From: Pseudopyrenochaeta lycopersici
Taxonomy: Eukaryota; Ascomycota; Dothideomycetes; Pleosporales; Pseudopyrenochaetaceae
Direction of reading: 5' to 3'
NCBI GenBank assembly: GCA_003313425.1
Contig: NHZP01000027.1
Span: forward strand, 1 to 64,000
Length of the DNA: 64,000 nucleotides
The notes below the pieces were generated by a model. The model was given only the letters and a program-made list of their open reading frames with translations, did not search any database and was not told the origin of the DNA. Positions 12,521 to 24,139 of this stretch are shown here, piece by piece; position 1 is the first letter of the stretch, and each line of letters begins with the position of its first letter. Position numbers and translations under genes: made by a program.

Positions 12521-12673
12521 ATATCCTTCTAGCACCCGCATGCACATCTTCTCGGCTACGTTTAGCTGTCCCCGAGCCTCATAGAGAAGGCTTAACTTGT
12601 GAACTGCCCATAACAGTACCTTATTCTCTTCCTTCCGCTTATACAATCCGTTTCCTTCGAAATTGCCTTTCAT
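12520..12673 (-). pseudogene. Tetratricopeptide-repeat fragment
   Basis: About 50 residues including KLSLLYEARGQLNVAEKMCM then RVLEGYEGLV. This fits one TPR unit of the kind in fungal kinesin-light-chain-like/NB-ARC-TPR proteins (NLGxLYxxQGKLxEAEKMYxRALEGYE). Only one or two units remain and both ends run into unrelated DNA. Probably a broken piece of a multi-repeat host gene. Confidence 0.55.
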
Positions 12674-12687
12674 ACTACTCGCAGTAT

Positions 12688-13365
12688 CTATACGCCAACT
12701 ACAGAGTGGCCGTATCGCGCGGGTAGTGGCCCTTGCGCGAGTAAGTCCAAAAATTGAGGAGAGATGTCTGCGTAGCTAGCCCAACCACATTCACTGTACT
12801 CGTGTGGTGCCATCTTGACCACAAAGACGTCGCCATAATACGGTAAGCAGTGACCTTCATCGACTTCGCTAACCCAGTCAGGGACAAACGAATATAGCGG
12901 TAGCTCATCTAAACAGAAGGAGTACATGACATAATAGGTACCCGCACACGAATAATAAGGCTGCTGTAGAGAATGGTACCGTTGATCAAGGAGATACCGT
13001 TGGCTGAGATGGAGTTGTCGTTGGCGATCAGGCCGTCGCCAAGGCCTGAGTAGTTCTTTGAGATGATCCTTTTGCTGGAGATGTTGCGATAGTGGGACGT
13101 AATTCGCGTAACGATCTTGCTGGAGATCTAGTCTGAATAGGTCGCGCTGGTGCCAGCCTAGCTCTGTCCTCCAATATTGACGGAGATCAGGTACGTGGAA
13201 TAGGAAACCATCCGTGGCATCAGAGACGCTTATCGTGGTAAGTTGGACGAGATGAGCTGGAGCGCCATCGGCTGGTATCCTGACGCCACTGATAGTGACA
13301 GACGGAGGACTTAGCGTTAGTATTCCTTCCTTCCAGCCGAGGAACGACCAGATTGAAGCAAACAT
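12688..13365 (-). CDS. Hypothetical protein, 225 aa
   Basis: Open frame without introns, starting MFASIWSFLGWKEG. The N-terminal half (PADGAPAHLVQLTTISVSDA, FHVPDLRQYW) and the C-terminal part (GDVFVVKMAPHEYSECGWAS) look like a real globular protein. The middle (about residues 105-165) is rich in Gln, Arg, Leu and Tyr and may be an insertion or intron. I do not recognise the family. There is no signal peptide or membrane segment. It ends immediately beside a TPR fragment and lies among transposon remnants, so it may be a truncated relic. Confidence 0.4.
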   Translation of the reverse strand: MFASIWSFLGWKEGILTLSPPSVTISGVRIPADGAPAHLVQLTTISVSDATDGFLFHVPDLRQYWRTELGWHQRDLFRLDLQQDRYANYVPLSQHLQQKDHLKELLRPWRRPDRQRQLHLSQRYLLDQRYHSLQQPYYSCAGTYYVMYSFCLDELPLYSFVPDWVSEVDEGHCLPYYGDVFVVKMAPHEYSECGWASYADISPQFLDLLAQGPLPARYGHSVVGV

Positions 13366-13659
13366 CGCAGAAAGTAGGTTTACGACTAACAGTCGCGTTT
13401 AGTGTAGGAACAAAACTCCATTAACGTATTTCATGCGCGAGTGAGATGAGATGAGATGAATTCCTACTCGGTTTCAGCCGCGTTTTTTCCGCAACTATGC
13501 CTGGTTGGCTGGCTTACCTAACAGCCGAACGCGGCGCACACGTTAATCCGCGCCGCCTCACGTCACTCCCTCAACAGGAGCCAGCTGTTCCAATAGGCCT
13601 GCCGTTTTCCCTCAACCACTATCTACATATGCCTGCCAGCTCACTAGATAATGGTTCTA

Positions 13660-14311
13660 CTAACAGTATACTGTGCTTCTAGGCTCGTAGAGGTGCGCTG
13701 CCTTGCGTTTTGCGGCCCCAATACCTACAGTCTCCCTCAGCGCTTGGCTGTCGTCTACGCGTCTGTGATCTCTACTTGCCCAAGGATCTGCGTCTGCTCT
13801 ATAAACTGGATAGCTTTTAGTGGCTAGCTGTGGCTTGCTCAGGATGGCCCGGAGGTTGTGTCGTCTAGAGAGGTTGCTGATTACCTGGTTACAGAGGTCC
13901 TTGTAAGTCCTGCAGCAGAGGAGGACGTGAGCGACGGTCTGCCGCCTCTCGCCGCACGGACAGCGGGAGTTGGTAACACCTAGTACTCTTCGGCTGCATA
14001 GAAAGTCGTTGAGGCCGATTTTCTCGGTGCGCAGCTGCACCAGCATCATGCTCTATCGTTTGCTGAGGTCCTCGTGCAGCTAGGGCACCTTCTTGGTGAG
14101 CATCGGGGTGTGTCTGTATGTCGCTCGACCCTTGGTCTCTGCTCGCCACTTGGCTCTTCATGCTCGTTCTGTCTGTGTCTTGCACCATCGCTTGACGGTC
14201 GATCTGAGCGGGTGGAGTCTGGACGGCGCGCCTGCCGGCGGGCGTCTGTGGCCGTCTTCCCTCAGCCGGTCGCCTCCTTGGCGGCTCTATCTGCAGCCTC
14301 GTCTTAGTTGA
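13660..14311 (-). pseudogene. Tad/I-type LINE, 3' end of ORF2 (RNase H end plus Cys motif)
   Basis: The minus strand reads the end of an RNase H domain (EAADRAAKEATG) at about 14250-14310. After frame changes it reads a typical LINE C-terminus at 13660-14049: LRTEKIGLNDFL, RCPCGERRQTVAHVLLCC. The CxC...HVLLxC pattern is the zinc-binding tail of RNase H-bearing LINEs. The upstream RNase H part is at 17530-17780, so the LINE was split by an insertion that now includes the hAT element. 13366-13659 holds a GAGAT microsatellite and no gene. Confidence 0.7.
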
Positions 14312-14385
14312 AATGTGTTTCTCTAAGGGTGTATATTAAATATTGACTTTCTAGATACATTTATAGTTGTGGTTGAGGATCTGCC

Positions 14386-17300
14386 TATAGTTGCTATCAA
14401 TCAGTCCAATCAGTCCAGCTAGTCAAAACTGGACTGGACTGCTTGGCGATACCCTCAGACTGGACTGATTTGACTGCCAAGACTTCTGCACAGGCCAAAT
14501 TGAGACTGATTGACTGCCAAGAGTGAACGTATATTTTTGGACTGATTAGTCTAATTAACTTAACCGCAACCAAACTGGTTAATTTGCGCCTGGATCTTAA
14601 CAACCTCGTCCTTATCCCAAGCTCCACTTAGTAGTGTAATACCTACACGCTTCCAGCTCTTCAAACACTGCAACGCTGTAATTAACTCAGGCTTCATTTG
14701 TAGTCTCCTTGTTCCTAGCATATCACCAAGTTCGCTGAAGGTACGCTCACAGTCAGTAGCTGCAGCAGGGATCGTGAGGACGTCGATCGCAAACTGCGAC
14801 AGAGTAGGGTATCGTTGCGTCTGTAATCGCCAGTAGGTAATTGGATTAAGTGACAGCGCGTCGTCCTCAGGTAGTGTAGGCTCGCGCTTCCAGAGTTCGT
14901 ACTCATCGCCAAGGCTATCCTCAACCTTCTTCATAGCTACTTCCATTTGGAACTTCAAGAAAGCAGATCGCGACGCTGCTAGTGGGCTAACGCGCTGCTT
15001 CTTAGCTGGCTGCTCAACTACGTTGTTATTATTGCTGACGCTCGTAGTAGCCGCCTCCTTACGCTCTTTCCGCATCGCTAAGAAGGCCTTATGATTGCTT
15101 ATCAGCCAACCGTCGCGGAAGTAAGGGCCGTATTTAACGCTATCGTAGTCGTCAGGGACGTGCCAAAGGGCCTCAAGGTGGTGTTTGTAGTGCGGGTGGA
15201 GGATAGTAGCAGCGTAGTAGACAGGCGCGTCGTCAAACTTTGCGTAGTACGTAGCAAGTTTAGCGTGAGCAAGGTTAACGTTAACTATAAGGTGGTCTTC
15301 AGGCGCTGCTGGATCGTTATAGTCAACCTCGCTGAGGCGATCTTTTAGTGCTTCAAGCTTATCAAGCAGCCACTCAAAGGTAATTAGTACCTCCCAAATT
15401 GCGCCGTGGCGGCCGTGTTGACCGCGGCCTTCAAGCAAACGCGTTGCCTCAGCGAAGGGCTCAAGTAGACTGATATACTCACTTATTGTCGTCCAGTCTT
15501 TGCTTGTAAGTCCACCTTCGCGTATAAAGAGTCGAGGCTGTTGTTCTATCGCTTGCGGCAGCGCCCTCTTTGAACGCCTAGCTAACGCTGCGTCAACGCG
15601 GTGCTCGTCAAGTTTTACCTCTACGTAGCTATCAAGTGGGCCGTGGAGCTCAGCTGCGCGGACAAAGGCAGCGTAGTAGGAGTTCCAGCGCGTCTTAACA
15701 GGCTTAACGAGTTCCTTGCATACTGCAGGCTTGCCTAACAACTCTGCCTCCTCACGCTGAAAGTGCGCAAGCAGTTGTCGTGATTGAGGTGTACAGATAG
15801 ACGCAATTACGTCAAATAGTACTCCAATTAGTCCATACCTACGCCATTCCTGCATAAACTTCTCCTCGTCCTATAAACAATGGTAGCTACCTAGCAGTAG
15901 CGTAGGAAGGATGCTAACTTACGTCTAGATTATTGCCCTCATTCTCGTACGCCTCGCGGTCCTTGCCCCAGATTACTACCTGGGCGCCCAGGTTAAGTAT
16001 GTGGCAACAGCAGCGCAGTCGCCGACGAGGAGCGTCAAAGCTATACTCAGCAGCTAGATGAGCGACTGCAGTGTCGTTGTTATACGCGTTGTCAAGTACA
16101 AAATAGCCAACTGACTGCTCCTCAACTTCGAAGTTTCGTAGCGTTGCAGCAACAATTTTCCCTATATTCTCACCGCTGTGCTGGCCGTGGAGCTCAGGCA
16201 GCCCAAGCAGATAGTCCTCTAGCTCGCCTGCTGCGTTCAGATGGTGTACACAGATACCAGTGAGCGCGCGCTTCCCGCCAGTTGACGTCCAGTTATCAAA
16301 TGATACGTGTATTAGGGAGCGAGCGTTACGTATATAAGCTGTAACAGCAGGTAGGTAGGCAACGTACTCAGCGATGATAGCGTCGCGGAGGGACTGGTGG
16401 CTGCGCCAAAGTACAGCTTCGGCTAATGGGTTTGCAGCCTGAATTAATCGTCGAAACGTTGGTGTCTCTATTACGCGTAAGCTCTGATTATCAGCAGCAA
16501 TCCAATCTTTTAACGCGTCGCAAAACCTGCGCTTTGTAAAGCTTGCTACTAGCTCATTTGCTACCTGCTGCGATACTTGAACGCCGTCGTCACGCATCTG
16601 AGCAACGAGTGTGCCTTGATTAGGATCACCGTTGCCCTTAATTGGCCCATTAGCGTTCATCCTGTGACCTTGCGTAAGCTGCTTCAGGTGAGCTCCTGCT
16701 GACGAGGTAGACGTCGATACGTCAAACAGGCCACCTGGTCGACGATGGAGGTGGCAATAGCGACAAAGCCAGTAGTTGCGCTGTCGTTCGCAGTGGTAAA
16801 CAGCCCAGCCGTGGCGATATATCCAGCTAGGTTGGCCGCGAGCGTGCTCTTTTTGGCGTCGTTCAAGCTCAGGTACGCGTCTCCAATCAAGCCCCTCATA
16901 TGTATTGTTGTTGTCGTCGTCCTCAGCTAACTCGTCTACGATAGGCGCGTCGGGGTCTTTAGCGTCGTCTGCAATAGGCGTAACAGATGCGGTAGGCTTT
17001 GGATCTTTGCGTTTATCGCGCTCTACAAGGCGGCGGAGAGCTTGGTTAGCCTGTAAGGACATAATGGCAGGGGATATTAGTAAAGAACAGTTACGGACGC
17101 GTCGCTAATAAAGATTAGACAACAAGGACGCGAATTCCTAAGCAAGTAATAGCCAATTAGAGCTTACGGGGGTTCGCTTAAAAGTCTAGTAGGCTCTTAT
17201 TAGCTAAATGCAACCAGGGTTTGTATCGCTAACCTCATAAGTACAATTCTGTCCTTAACACTAACGCCCTATATCAGTTTACCAATCAGTCCAGTCAGTC

Positions 17301-17419
17301 TAAAGCTCTAAACTGTAACTGGACTGCTTAGCGCTGTCCTCAAACTTAGACTGATTGGACTGATTCTTGGCAGTCAATCAATCAGTCTAAGCAGTCTGGA
17401 CTGATTGTTAGCAAGTCTG
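14386..17419 (-). mobile_element. hAT transposon, 3034 bp, apparently intact
   Basis: The 8-bp target duplication GATCTGCC lies at 14378-14385 and 17420-17427. Ends match imperfectly as inverted repeats (left TATAGTTGCTATCAATCAGTCC, read in two halves; right complement CAGACTTGCTAACAATC...). The subterminal regions carry many copies of ACTGATTGACTGCCAAG-like and CAGTCCA motifs, as hAT transposases bind. It encodes one two-exon transposase on the minus strand. No RIP damage is seen, unlike the DNA on both sides, so this is probably the youngest insertion here. Confidence 0.92.
14560..17062 (-). CDS. hAT-family transposase, 816 aa, two exons
   Basis: Exon 1 is 17062-15923 and exon 2 is 15870-14560. 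The 52-nt intron (15871-15922; GTAAGT...TATAG) joins EGNNLD to DEEKFMQEW in frame. Order: acidic N-terminus; BED-type zinc-finger region with WLCRYCHLH about residue 118 and a later His; RNase H-fold catalytic core with SFDNWTSTGGKRALTG and DNAYNNDTAV holding the first two acidic residues; insertion domain; C-terminal dimerisation block PITYWRLQTQRYPTLSQFAI ... CERTFSELGDMLGTRRLQM. This is the full architecture of Restless-like fungal hAT transposases and no residue is obviously lost. It cuts and pastes the element in the nucleus. Confidence 0.93.
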
Positions 17420-17529
17420 GATCTGCCTAAAAGGCAGATCCGCCACAACTTCATTGTGGCTTCGTACCTAATAGGTAACTACGCTATCTTACTCTTGACT
17501 CCGTCACGTGCTACTTTCTCAAAATAACT

Positions 17530-17780
17530 ATTTCCTGGAATGCGTACGTGTGCCGGGATCCATCTTACTGTTACTGGCCGTCCCATGTCTTGGAGTTCTT
17601 GGAACCTGTCGTGCGATCTCCCCGAGGATGTAGGCTCCTGATCGGCCCTCCACCTTGGCTATCGATCAGATGGCTACCTGGTTATCTGGGTATACGTCGA
17701 TCTTTGGCCGTCTGCCGCCTCGACCTGCATACTCTCGTGCTATCTACAGTACTAGGCTTATGCCTTGTAGCTCCGCGACC
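17530..17780 (-). pseudogene. LINE RNase H fragment (upstream part of 13660-14311)
   Basis: With one stop and one frameshift the minus strand reads YPDNQVAIWSI, EGRSGAYILGEIARQ and RPVTVRWIPAHVRIPGN. This is the middle and end of the RNase H domain of Tad-type LINEs. The sequence breaks after IPGN; the expected continuation (EAADRAAKE) is at about 14300. Between them lie about 3.2 kb, mostly the hAT, inside a smaller piece of unknown origin. Confidence 0.7.
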
Positions 17781-17828
17781 CAAAGAATTTTCTTTTTTTT
17801 TCTTGTGCTTCCTGCATATGTTTTCGAC

Positions 17829-17950
17829 ATGCGGGTCACCACCTTGACAGTCCCTGCGACGCCCATCGTGAAGCCAGTCTCGTTGAAGTTGTAGGTGTCT
17901 TCGTCTAGGATGTTGTATTTCGCCTTGACGTTGCGTACAAGGTCAAATCA
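17829..17950 (-). pseudogene. pogo/Fot1 transposase fragment (DDE start)
   Basis: The minus strand reads VRNVKAKYNILDEDTYNFNE then TGFTMGVAGTVKV. Fungal pogo transposases have YNFDETGF here, so the first catalytic Asp is Asn. The fragment stops abruptly and LINE RNase H sequence begins within about 60 bases. 17951-18219 is very AT-rich with no gene; it includes two TACCAAAA words. Confidence 0.65.
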
Positions 17951-18219
17951 GGGGCTGATAATACAGTGGGGTACCAAAAGTTTTCGCCGCTAAGCAATTT
18001 TGTACCAAAACAAACGCTTTTCATAGTAAGATAACTTATAATCTATACATTCTTTTATTTTAACATTATTAATACTTATAAAATTTTACTAGAACTTTAA
18101 TATTTATAAAAAAAAATTGTAAAATAAAATTCTTATTCTATATAGTTGTCAGATAAAATGCTGAAATAAGCTTTTTGGAAATTAAGGATTGCGATGATGG
18201 ATTATCTCCTTTTTCTTCT

Positions 18220-18440
18220 TGTCAGATTCAAGGACTATTTGGCTTAATCTTTGATGAATTTTGATGATGAACGTGATTGATTTATTCTGTGTTCTCTCCC
18301 CTCCTTTCTATAACTGCTTTGCTTCCGGAGGTTCCGAAGGCCGTAGTATCAGTCCTTCTATTAATCGCCCTTTCCTGTGTAGTACTTTTGAGTTTATCTT
18401 TTATATCTAACAGGCCTTACAACACTTGTGTAATCTGACA
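18220..18440 (-). repeat. LTR (TGTCAG family), 221 bp
   Basis: Reverse orientation relative to 1-209 and nearly identical to it over the shared part. Ends are TGTCAGATTC and GTGTAATCTGACA. Flanking 5-mers (CTTCT and ACAGT) do not match, so it is not a clean solo LTR. It abuts a Tc1/mariner transposase remnant exactly at the codon following ERY. Confidence 0.85.
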
Positions 18441-18763
18441 ACAGTATCTCTCCCCAGGTCTCCTAGTAGTCCTTATCTTGCCTTGAAGTCCTACTTACTA
18501 GTATACCTTATTAGAGAATCTAACATCCTCCTAGTCTTCCTCTTCAGGCTTCAGAATAAGCATAGTCTTACTATACTCTACTCTATTTCTAGCATTTAAG
18601 GCAGGTACCTAGCCTTTCTAGTAGACTATACACTTATAATACTTAAGAGAGCGTAAAGTTTATCTTTTAATATTACCACTAACATTAAAGTTAAGTTCTT
18701 TAGCTAATTAAGCCTAAGTTAAGATGCGTGCGCCCTATCTAGTATCATTAAGGAATCTATCTA
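18441..18763 (-). pseudogene. Tc1/mariner transposase, RIP-broken (downstream part)
   Basis: The minus strand reads AKELNFNVSGNIKR, LRSLKYYKCIVYQKG, VRFSNKVYQ and RRPGERYC with TAG/TAA at Gln/Trp positions. Fungal Tc1-like transposases have VRFSDExH followed by RKPGERYC, so the first catalytic Asp is Asn here. The LTR 18220-18440 cuts it on one side and chromovirus 2 on the other; the N-terminal part is at 25500-25640. Confidence 0.7.
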
Positions 18764-18768
18764 CGTAC

Positions 18769-19018
18769 TGTAATGGGCTGCGCCCTTTAAGCAGGAGAGG
18801 CTTCGCTACTATCGCACGGGGAAAGAACTCCTTAATCTCCTCTGCCCCCTTTTCTTATTAGCTCGTACAAGTTAGCAGCTAGAGGAGTACGTTCCTCTTC
18901 GCTCATACGAACATATATATATATCCTCTAAGGATACCTGTAACCTCTTCTCTATCTTTCTCCTTCTATAGTATAGGACAAATGCACACTTGTTAGTTAG
19001 GCCTCTTCGCCTATAACA
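18769..19018 (+). repeat. 5' LTR of chromovirus 2
   Basis: Starts TGTAATGGGCTGCGCCC and ends CGCCTATAACA. It contains an alternating ATATATATATA tract. The 3' copy starts TATAATAGG, two G-to-A changes, so the LTR itself was hit by RIP. Confidence 0.95.
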
Positions 19019-19048
19019 TAAGGAGAAAGATTAATAACCTAAAAAATA

Positions 19049-20430
19049 ATGGACGGACACTAAGGGCCCTTAAACTAACAAGCGTACGAGCTACAATAAT
19101 AAGAGCACCAGATGCAGATGACAGGAGCCTTAGGACAGCAGCAACACCAGCTGCACTAGCACGCACCTTAGCAACACCAGTTACATCAGCACGACCCCCG
19201 ACAACTACGTAATAACCAACCCTTAGCAGAAGATCTATTAGTAACAGTTAACTCCTTACAAGACAGCCTTAATAAGTTAGCTAGTTAATAGCAGAGCTAG
19301 CTGTATAAGTTATTACAGAACTAAGTTCAGGAGCTAAAGAACTTAGTTACTGAATTAAGCAGTGCACAGACAGTACGCACAGTCTCTACCCCCTTTTTAA
19401 CAGAATAGTAAGACTCTCCCGTATAAGAGACTAGGAAACTAAGACTGCTAAATATAGAAGTCTTTAAGAAAGGCTCGCACAAGTAATATCTTTAATAGAA
19501 AATAAAGGTCTAAGTAAAGCTGTACAGAGACTGTACAGCCTACCTAGACAATAATAGTAGAGTGAATTACGTTATTACTTGTACAACAGGCTAAGCGTTT
19601 AACGCCCTTAGCCTATATGTGACAAACCTTATAAATAGGCTAGCAACGCTATCCCTCCTTAAGCTATAGTCCTACCTTAATAACTTCTTTAAGGACCCTA
19701 CAGTAAGAGAGAAAACCCTTAAATACCTCTGTACAACTAAGCAAGGAAGAACAGAATTTAACCCTTATATCTAAGCGTTTAACCTTAAGCTCCTTAAAGC
19801 TAGGTTAGACAACGTAAGCTACGTTTAGAAGATTAACTATCTTAAGAGCAGCTTAAATAGTAAGCTGCTAAGGACCTAAGCAGGCTATTAACTATTATTT
19901 AGAGAAATGTACAAAGAGTTTGTACGACGGACTAGAGTAACCTAGGAAAATTTAAGAGCTATAGAGAGAATTACTATAAGCAAGAGCTATATAGGCAAAG
20001 CGTACGACACGCAGAGCTAACTAATAACCTAAAGAGATAATAATAAGATAGACTAGACAACTTCTATAGGAGCTTACTAGCTCTGTGTAAAACCTAGAAA
20101 AGAATTCTAGGGAACACGTAAATAGGTCTAAGAAAGAAAAGAGAACGGCGCCTATTTAAGGTACAGTCTGCACGACTACTAAGTAGCCTAGTGTACAATA
20201 AAGTTATTAAACAGCTAAGAAGGCTATTGTATAAGATAGGTTAATAAACCTGTAAAACCTATAAAGATTGCATCTGCAACTACTAAATAAGTAACAGAAT
20301 CCCTATCCTCCTTAGACAAGGGAAAAGAGTAGCTCTAGCACGAAGTTGTGTGCTAGAGCCCGCATAAGTCTAAAACCCTATACAAACAACAAGGTTACTT
20401 TTACTATAGCTAGTAACTATAAAACCTATA
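19049..20430 (+). pseudogene. gag of chromovirus 2 (RIP-broken)
   Basis: The first ATG after the 5' LTR is at 19049 (MDGH then stop). The frame that follows is rich in Gln/His, then helical, with TAG/TAA at Gln and Trp positions. Near 20390-20430 a short aromatic-rich stretch sits where a zinc knuckle would be expected, apparently with Cys-to-Tyr changes. No intact protein can be made. Confidence 0.65.
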
Positions 20431-20559
20431 TCTATAAATATTATTATTAATTCCGTATAACTAGCTACTGCTATAATTAATAACAGTTACTGCACCTACT
20501 GTTTATTAAGTAAGAAACTTATAAGGGACTTAAACTTACTACGCATTAAGATCCTCCCT

Positions 20560-23500
20560 ATTAAGATTAAAGGGGTAAATAAATAAAAGAGTATAGTGTC
20601 GTACGTTACTAAATTTTTATTAGACGTAGGAGGAATACAGCAGCACGCAGCTGCGTACGTTACCCTAACTACTTACTAATACAACATAATCCTTAGGAAG
20701 ACTTAGTTAGAGAGCATTAAAGGCGTTATTAACGCAGAGAAGAAACTTCTGTACTTAAAAGTATATAAGGTTACTGTACGCAGTATAAAACACGCTACCC
20801 TAGACTTTAGCTGTACCCTAGTATTAGCTGTAGCTTTCTAACACTACGTATAATACTATAGATAAAGCTATAGTAAGACTTAAATCTTTACTATAAGCCT
20901 AAGGGATATTAAGAAAGTACTACGCCTAAAGGTCTAGAAAATACTGCAGGAAATATACAACGCCCTGCTAGCTTACGTACGACCTTATCTAAAGATATTC
21001 TTACTTAAGGAAGGAAATAAGCTACCCCTATAGCGAGGCCTATAATAAGACTACGTAATAGAGTTAGAAGAGAAGGATAGACAGAAGCTAGAGATACTGT
21101 ATAGACCTCTCTACGCAATATTAAGAGATAAACTCTTAGTACTAAGGAAGACGCTATTAGACCTCCTAGACAAAGGGTTTATCCGTGCGAGCAGCTCACT
21201 AGCGGCCTTACCTATACTATTTATACGCAAGCTAAGAGGAGGACTACGATTCTGTGTAGACTACAGAGCTCTTAACGCCCTAACTAAGAAGGACCGTTAC
21301 CCACTACCTCTTATACGTGAGACGTTAAACTAAATTAGACGAGCTACATAGTACACTAAGCTAGACGTCACTGCAGCATTCTATAAGATAAAGATAAGCA
21401 AAGGATTAGAATAGATAACTGCGTTTTAAACATAATTCAGATCGTACGAGTAGCTAGTAACGCCCTTTAGCTTAGTAAATACACTAAGTACCTTCTAGAG
21501 GTATATTAACTAGGCCTTACAAGACTTCTTAGACAACTTCGCCTTTATATACCTAGATAATATCCTTATCTTTATAAAAGGATCCCTCTCTTAGCACTAC
21601 GCCTACGTACGAAAAGTATTAGATCGCCTATAAGAAGTAGGACTACACCTAAAACTAAGTAAATGCGAGTTTAATATTTAGCGTACGAAGTACCTTAGCT
21701 TTATCCTAGAAGTATAGAAGGGTATATCTATAGACTCTAAGAAAGTCTAAGCTATTTAAGAATAGGAGGCCCTAATAATAGTTAAAGGCGTATAAGGATT
21801 CTTAGGGTTCGCTAACTTCTATAGACGCTTTATCCTAAACTTCTCTTAACTAGTAAAGCCTCTTATACAGCTAATAAGAAAAGAAGAGAAATTCCTATAG
21901 GACACAGAACAAGAGTAGAGTTTCTAAGCTCTTAAGAATATATTCTTAGCAGATAAAGTCCTTACTACTTTCTTACCTAAATAATAGATAATAGTAGAAT
22001 ATAACTCTTTAGGCTTTACTATAGGCGGGGTACTATTATAAGAAGACAAGTAAGGAACCCTTCGCACGGTAGCTTACCTCTTAAGGAAATTTCTAGCGCA
22101 CGAGAGTAACTACCTAATTCACGACAAGGAGTTACTAGTAGTTATTACATGCTTAAATAAATAGGACGCAGAACTCCGTAGCATATAAAAATTTAAAGTA
22201 ATTACTAACTATAAGAACCTAGAGTACTTTACAAAGAAGTAAAAGATAACAGAATAACACGTATAATAGTTAGTCTACCTATTACAGTTTAATAATATAA
22301 AGCTGCAGTACTATCTAGGCAAGGAGAACACCTAAGCGGACGCACTATCTAGAAGAGACCAGGACCTACCACAAGGAACAGACGACAGCCGCCTAGCAAG
22401 CAGAGAGTTTATTATGTTAGTACTAGCCTAACAGCAAGATCTAACAGTTATAGGGGTCGTACAAACCCCTACGTTAACCCTTAATAGCTTAATTATAGCT
22501 GAGTCCCTACTAAAAGCTCTAATCCTTAAGGACTTAATTACTAAATACTAGGACTAAGCCGTACGAGACGACTTAACCTATCAGGAAGTCTACGACGCTA
22601 TAAAGCTAGGTGCTAGGTCGCTACCTAGCATAACAAAGAAACTTGCTATATTACTAGGAGATTGCACAATCAACTCAGAGAGAAAGCTCTAATAGAGATC
22701 TAGGATCTAGGTGCCTAAAAATAAACCCCTTCGTACGGGAATTATCTAGCAAGCATATCTAGCTATGCAAATAGGTTACCTAGGAAGAGAAGAAACATAC
22801 CGCACGCTAGCTAGTACCTAGTACTAGCTAGGTATAAGCAAAAACGTCCGCTAATTTGTACAGAATTACAGCTTATGTAGACAAAGCACCCCGTAGAGAG
22901 ACAGTAAGCACGGATACCTACGCCCGTTACTAGTACCTAGTCATACGTAGTAAGACTTAACAGTTAACTTTATTACTAGTCTACTACTGTTGTCTGGCTG
23001 CACCAACCTAATAGTAGTTAAAGACCGCCTAAGTAAAGGCGTAATACTAATCCCACTTAAGACAATTAAAGCAGATAATGTAGCCTAGGCATTCGTACAA
23101 GAAGTCTTCCGCTACTACAGGCTCCCTAGGTCTATTACATTAGATAGGGGCACGCAATTTGTAAGCGAACTATAGGAAAAAATCTGTAAACTCTTAGGAG
23201 TACAGAGAAACCTGTTAACAGCCTACCACCCACAAACAGATAGTACTACAGAACGCGCGAATAGTAATATTAAAGCAGTTAGTTAAATCTTTTATAACTA
23301 CAACCAGAACAACTAGGCAACACTATACCCAATCCTTAAGCTAATGCTAAACACTTATACGAACTCCTCTACAGGCGTCGCTCCTTTCTTCCTTCTACAC
23401 GGCTATCTAAACTCGCCCTTCCTAGAGCTACCTAAGAAATTAGCTAGCAGCAACCCACTTAACAGAGTAACACCCCCTAGCGAACGAGTAGAAAGTATCG

Positions 23501-24100
23501 TACAAACGCTAAAATAAGCTGCTGACTGGGCTATCTCAGCTATAACACACGCTTAACAACAACAGAAAGCACAGGCGAATAAGACACGTCGCCTAGCTCC
23601 TAAGTATAAGGTTAGAGACTAGGTATAGTTAGACCTCAGGCACGTATAAACTACACGCAGAAGCAAGAAACTCGACTGGAAAAGCAAGAAGTACCAAGTC
23701 GCCCGCGTACGAGACCCCTATTAGGTTAAGCTTTATATACTATAGAGAACTAAATTGTACTATATAGAGAAGCTAAGACTAGCTGCTAAAGACCCCTTCC
23801 TATTACAACAAACTAACGACTTAAACCCTACTACTGTTGTTGTATAAGATAATAACCTACAGGAAGACCACCTTAAATAGGTAATTAAGAACATCTAAGA
23901 TAAGCGCTTACAAAATTAATATAACAAGTTCTATGTAAAATAGGAGGGGTACTATAACCTAACTTAGGAGCCAGAAGAGAATCTTATTACTACAGAAGCC
24001 TATAAGAAATAGAGGACTTATACACAGCCCGTACAGCTACTATCTAGGAAACTACTAAAAGGTTAGAGAAATAAGCTAGCACAAGCTAACTAACCCTGTA
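20560..24100 (+). pseudogene. pol of chromovirus 2: PR-RT-RH-IN-chromodomain (RIP-broken)
   Basis: RT about 21060-21950 has [39 protein letters not shown] and the catalytic YLDN at about 21550 (second Asp is Asn). RNase H about 22000-22350. Integrase about 22780-23500 with LDRGTQFVSEL and TAYHPQTDSTTERAN, so the second Asp and the Glu are kept. The tail at about 23860-24040 has GYYNLT and PEENL in a chromodomain-like pattern. In-frame TAG/TAA are frequent throughout. Confidence 0.88.
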
Positions 24101-24139
24101 CAAGGCCCTCTAACCTAAGACGTCTAAGAAACGTTCATC

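Noticed and set aside
15091..15348. 85-codon Val/Arg-rich + frame
   Set aside because: It is the complement of hAT transposase exon 2.
17548..17847. 99-codon + frame (starts MCRDPSYCYW)
   Set aside because: It is the opposite strand of the LINE RNase H fragment and has no recognisable feature of its own.
1..18440. LTRs at 1-209 and 18220-18440 as the two ends of one 18-kb element
   Set aside because: They are in opposite orientation, which cannot be an LTR pair of one retrotransposon.
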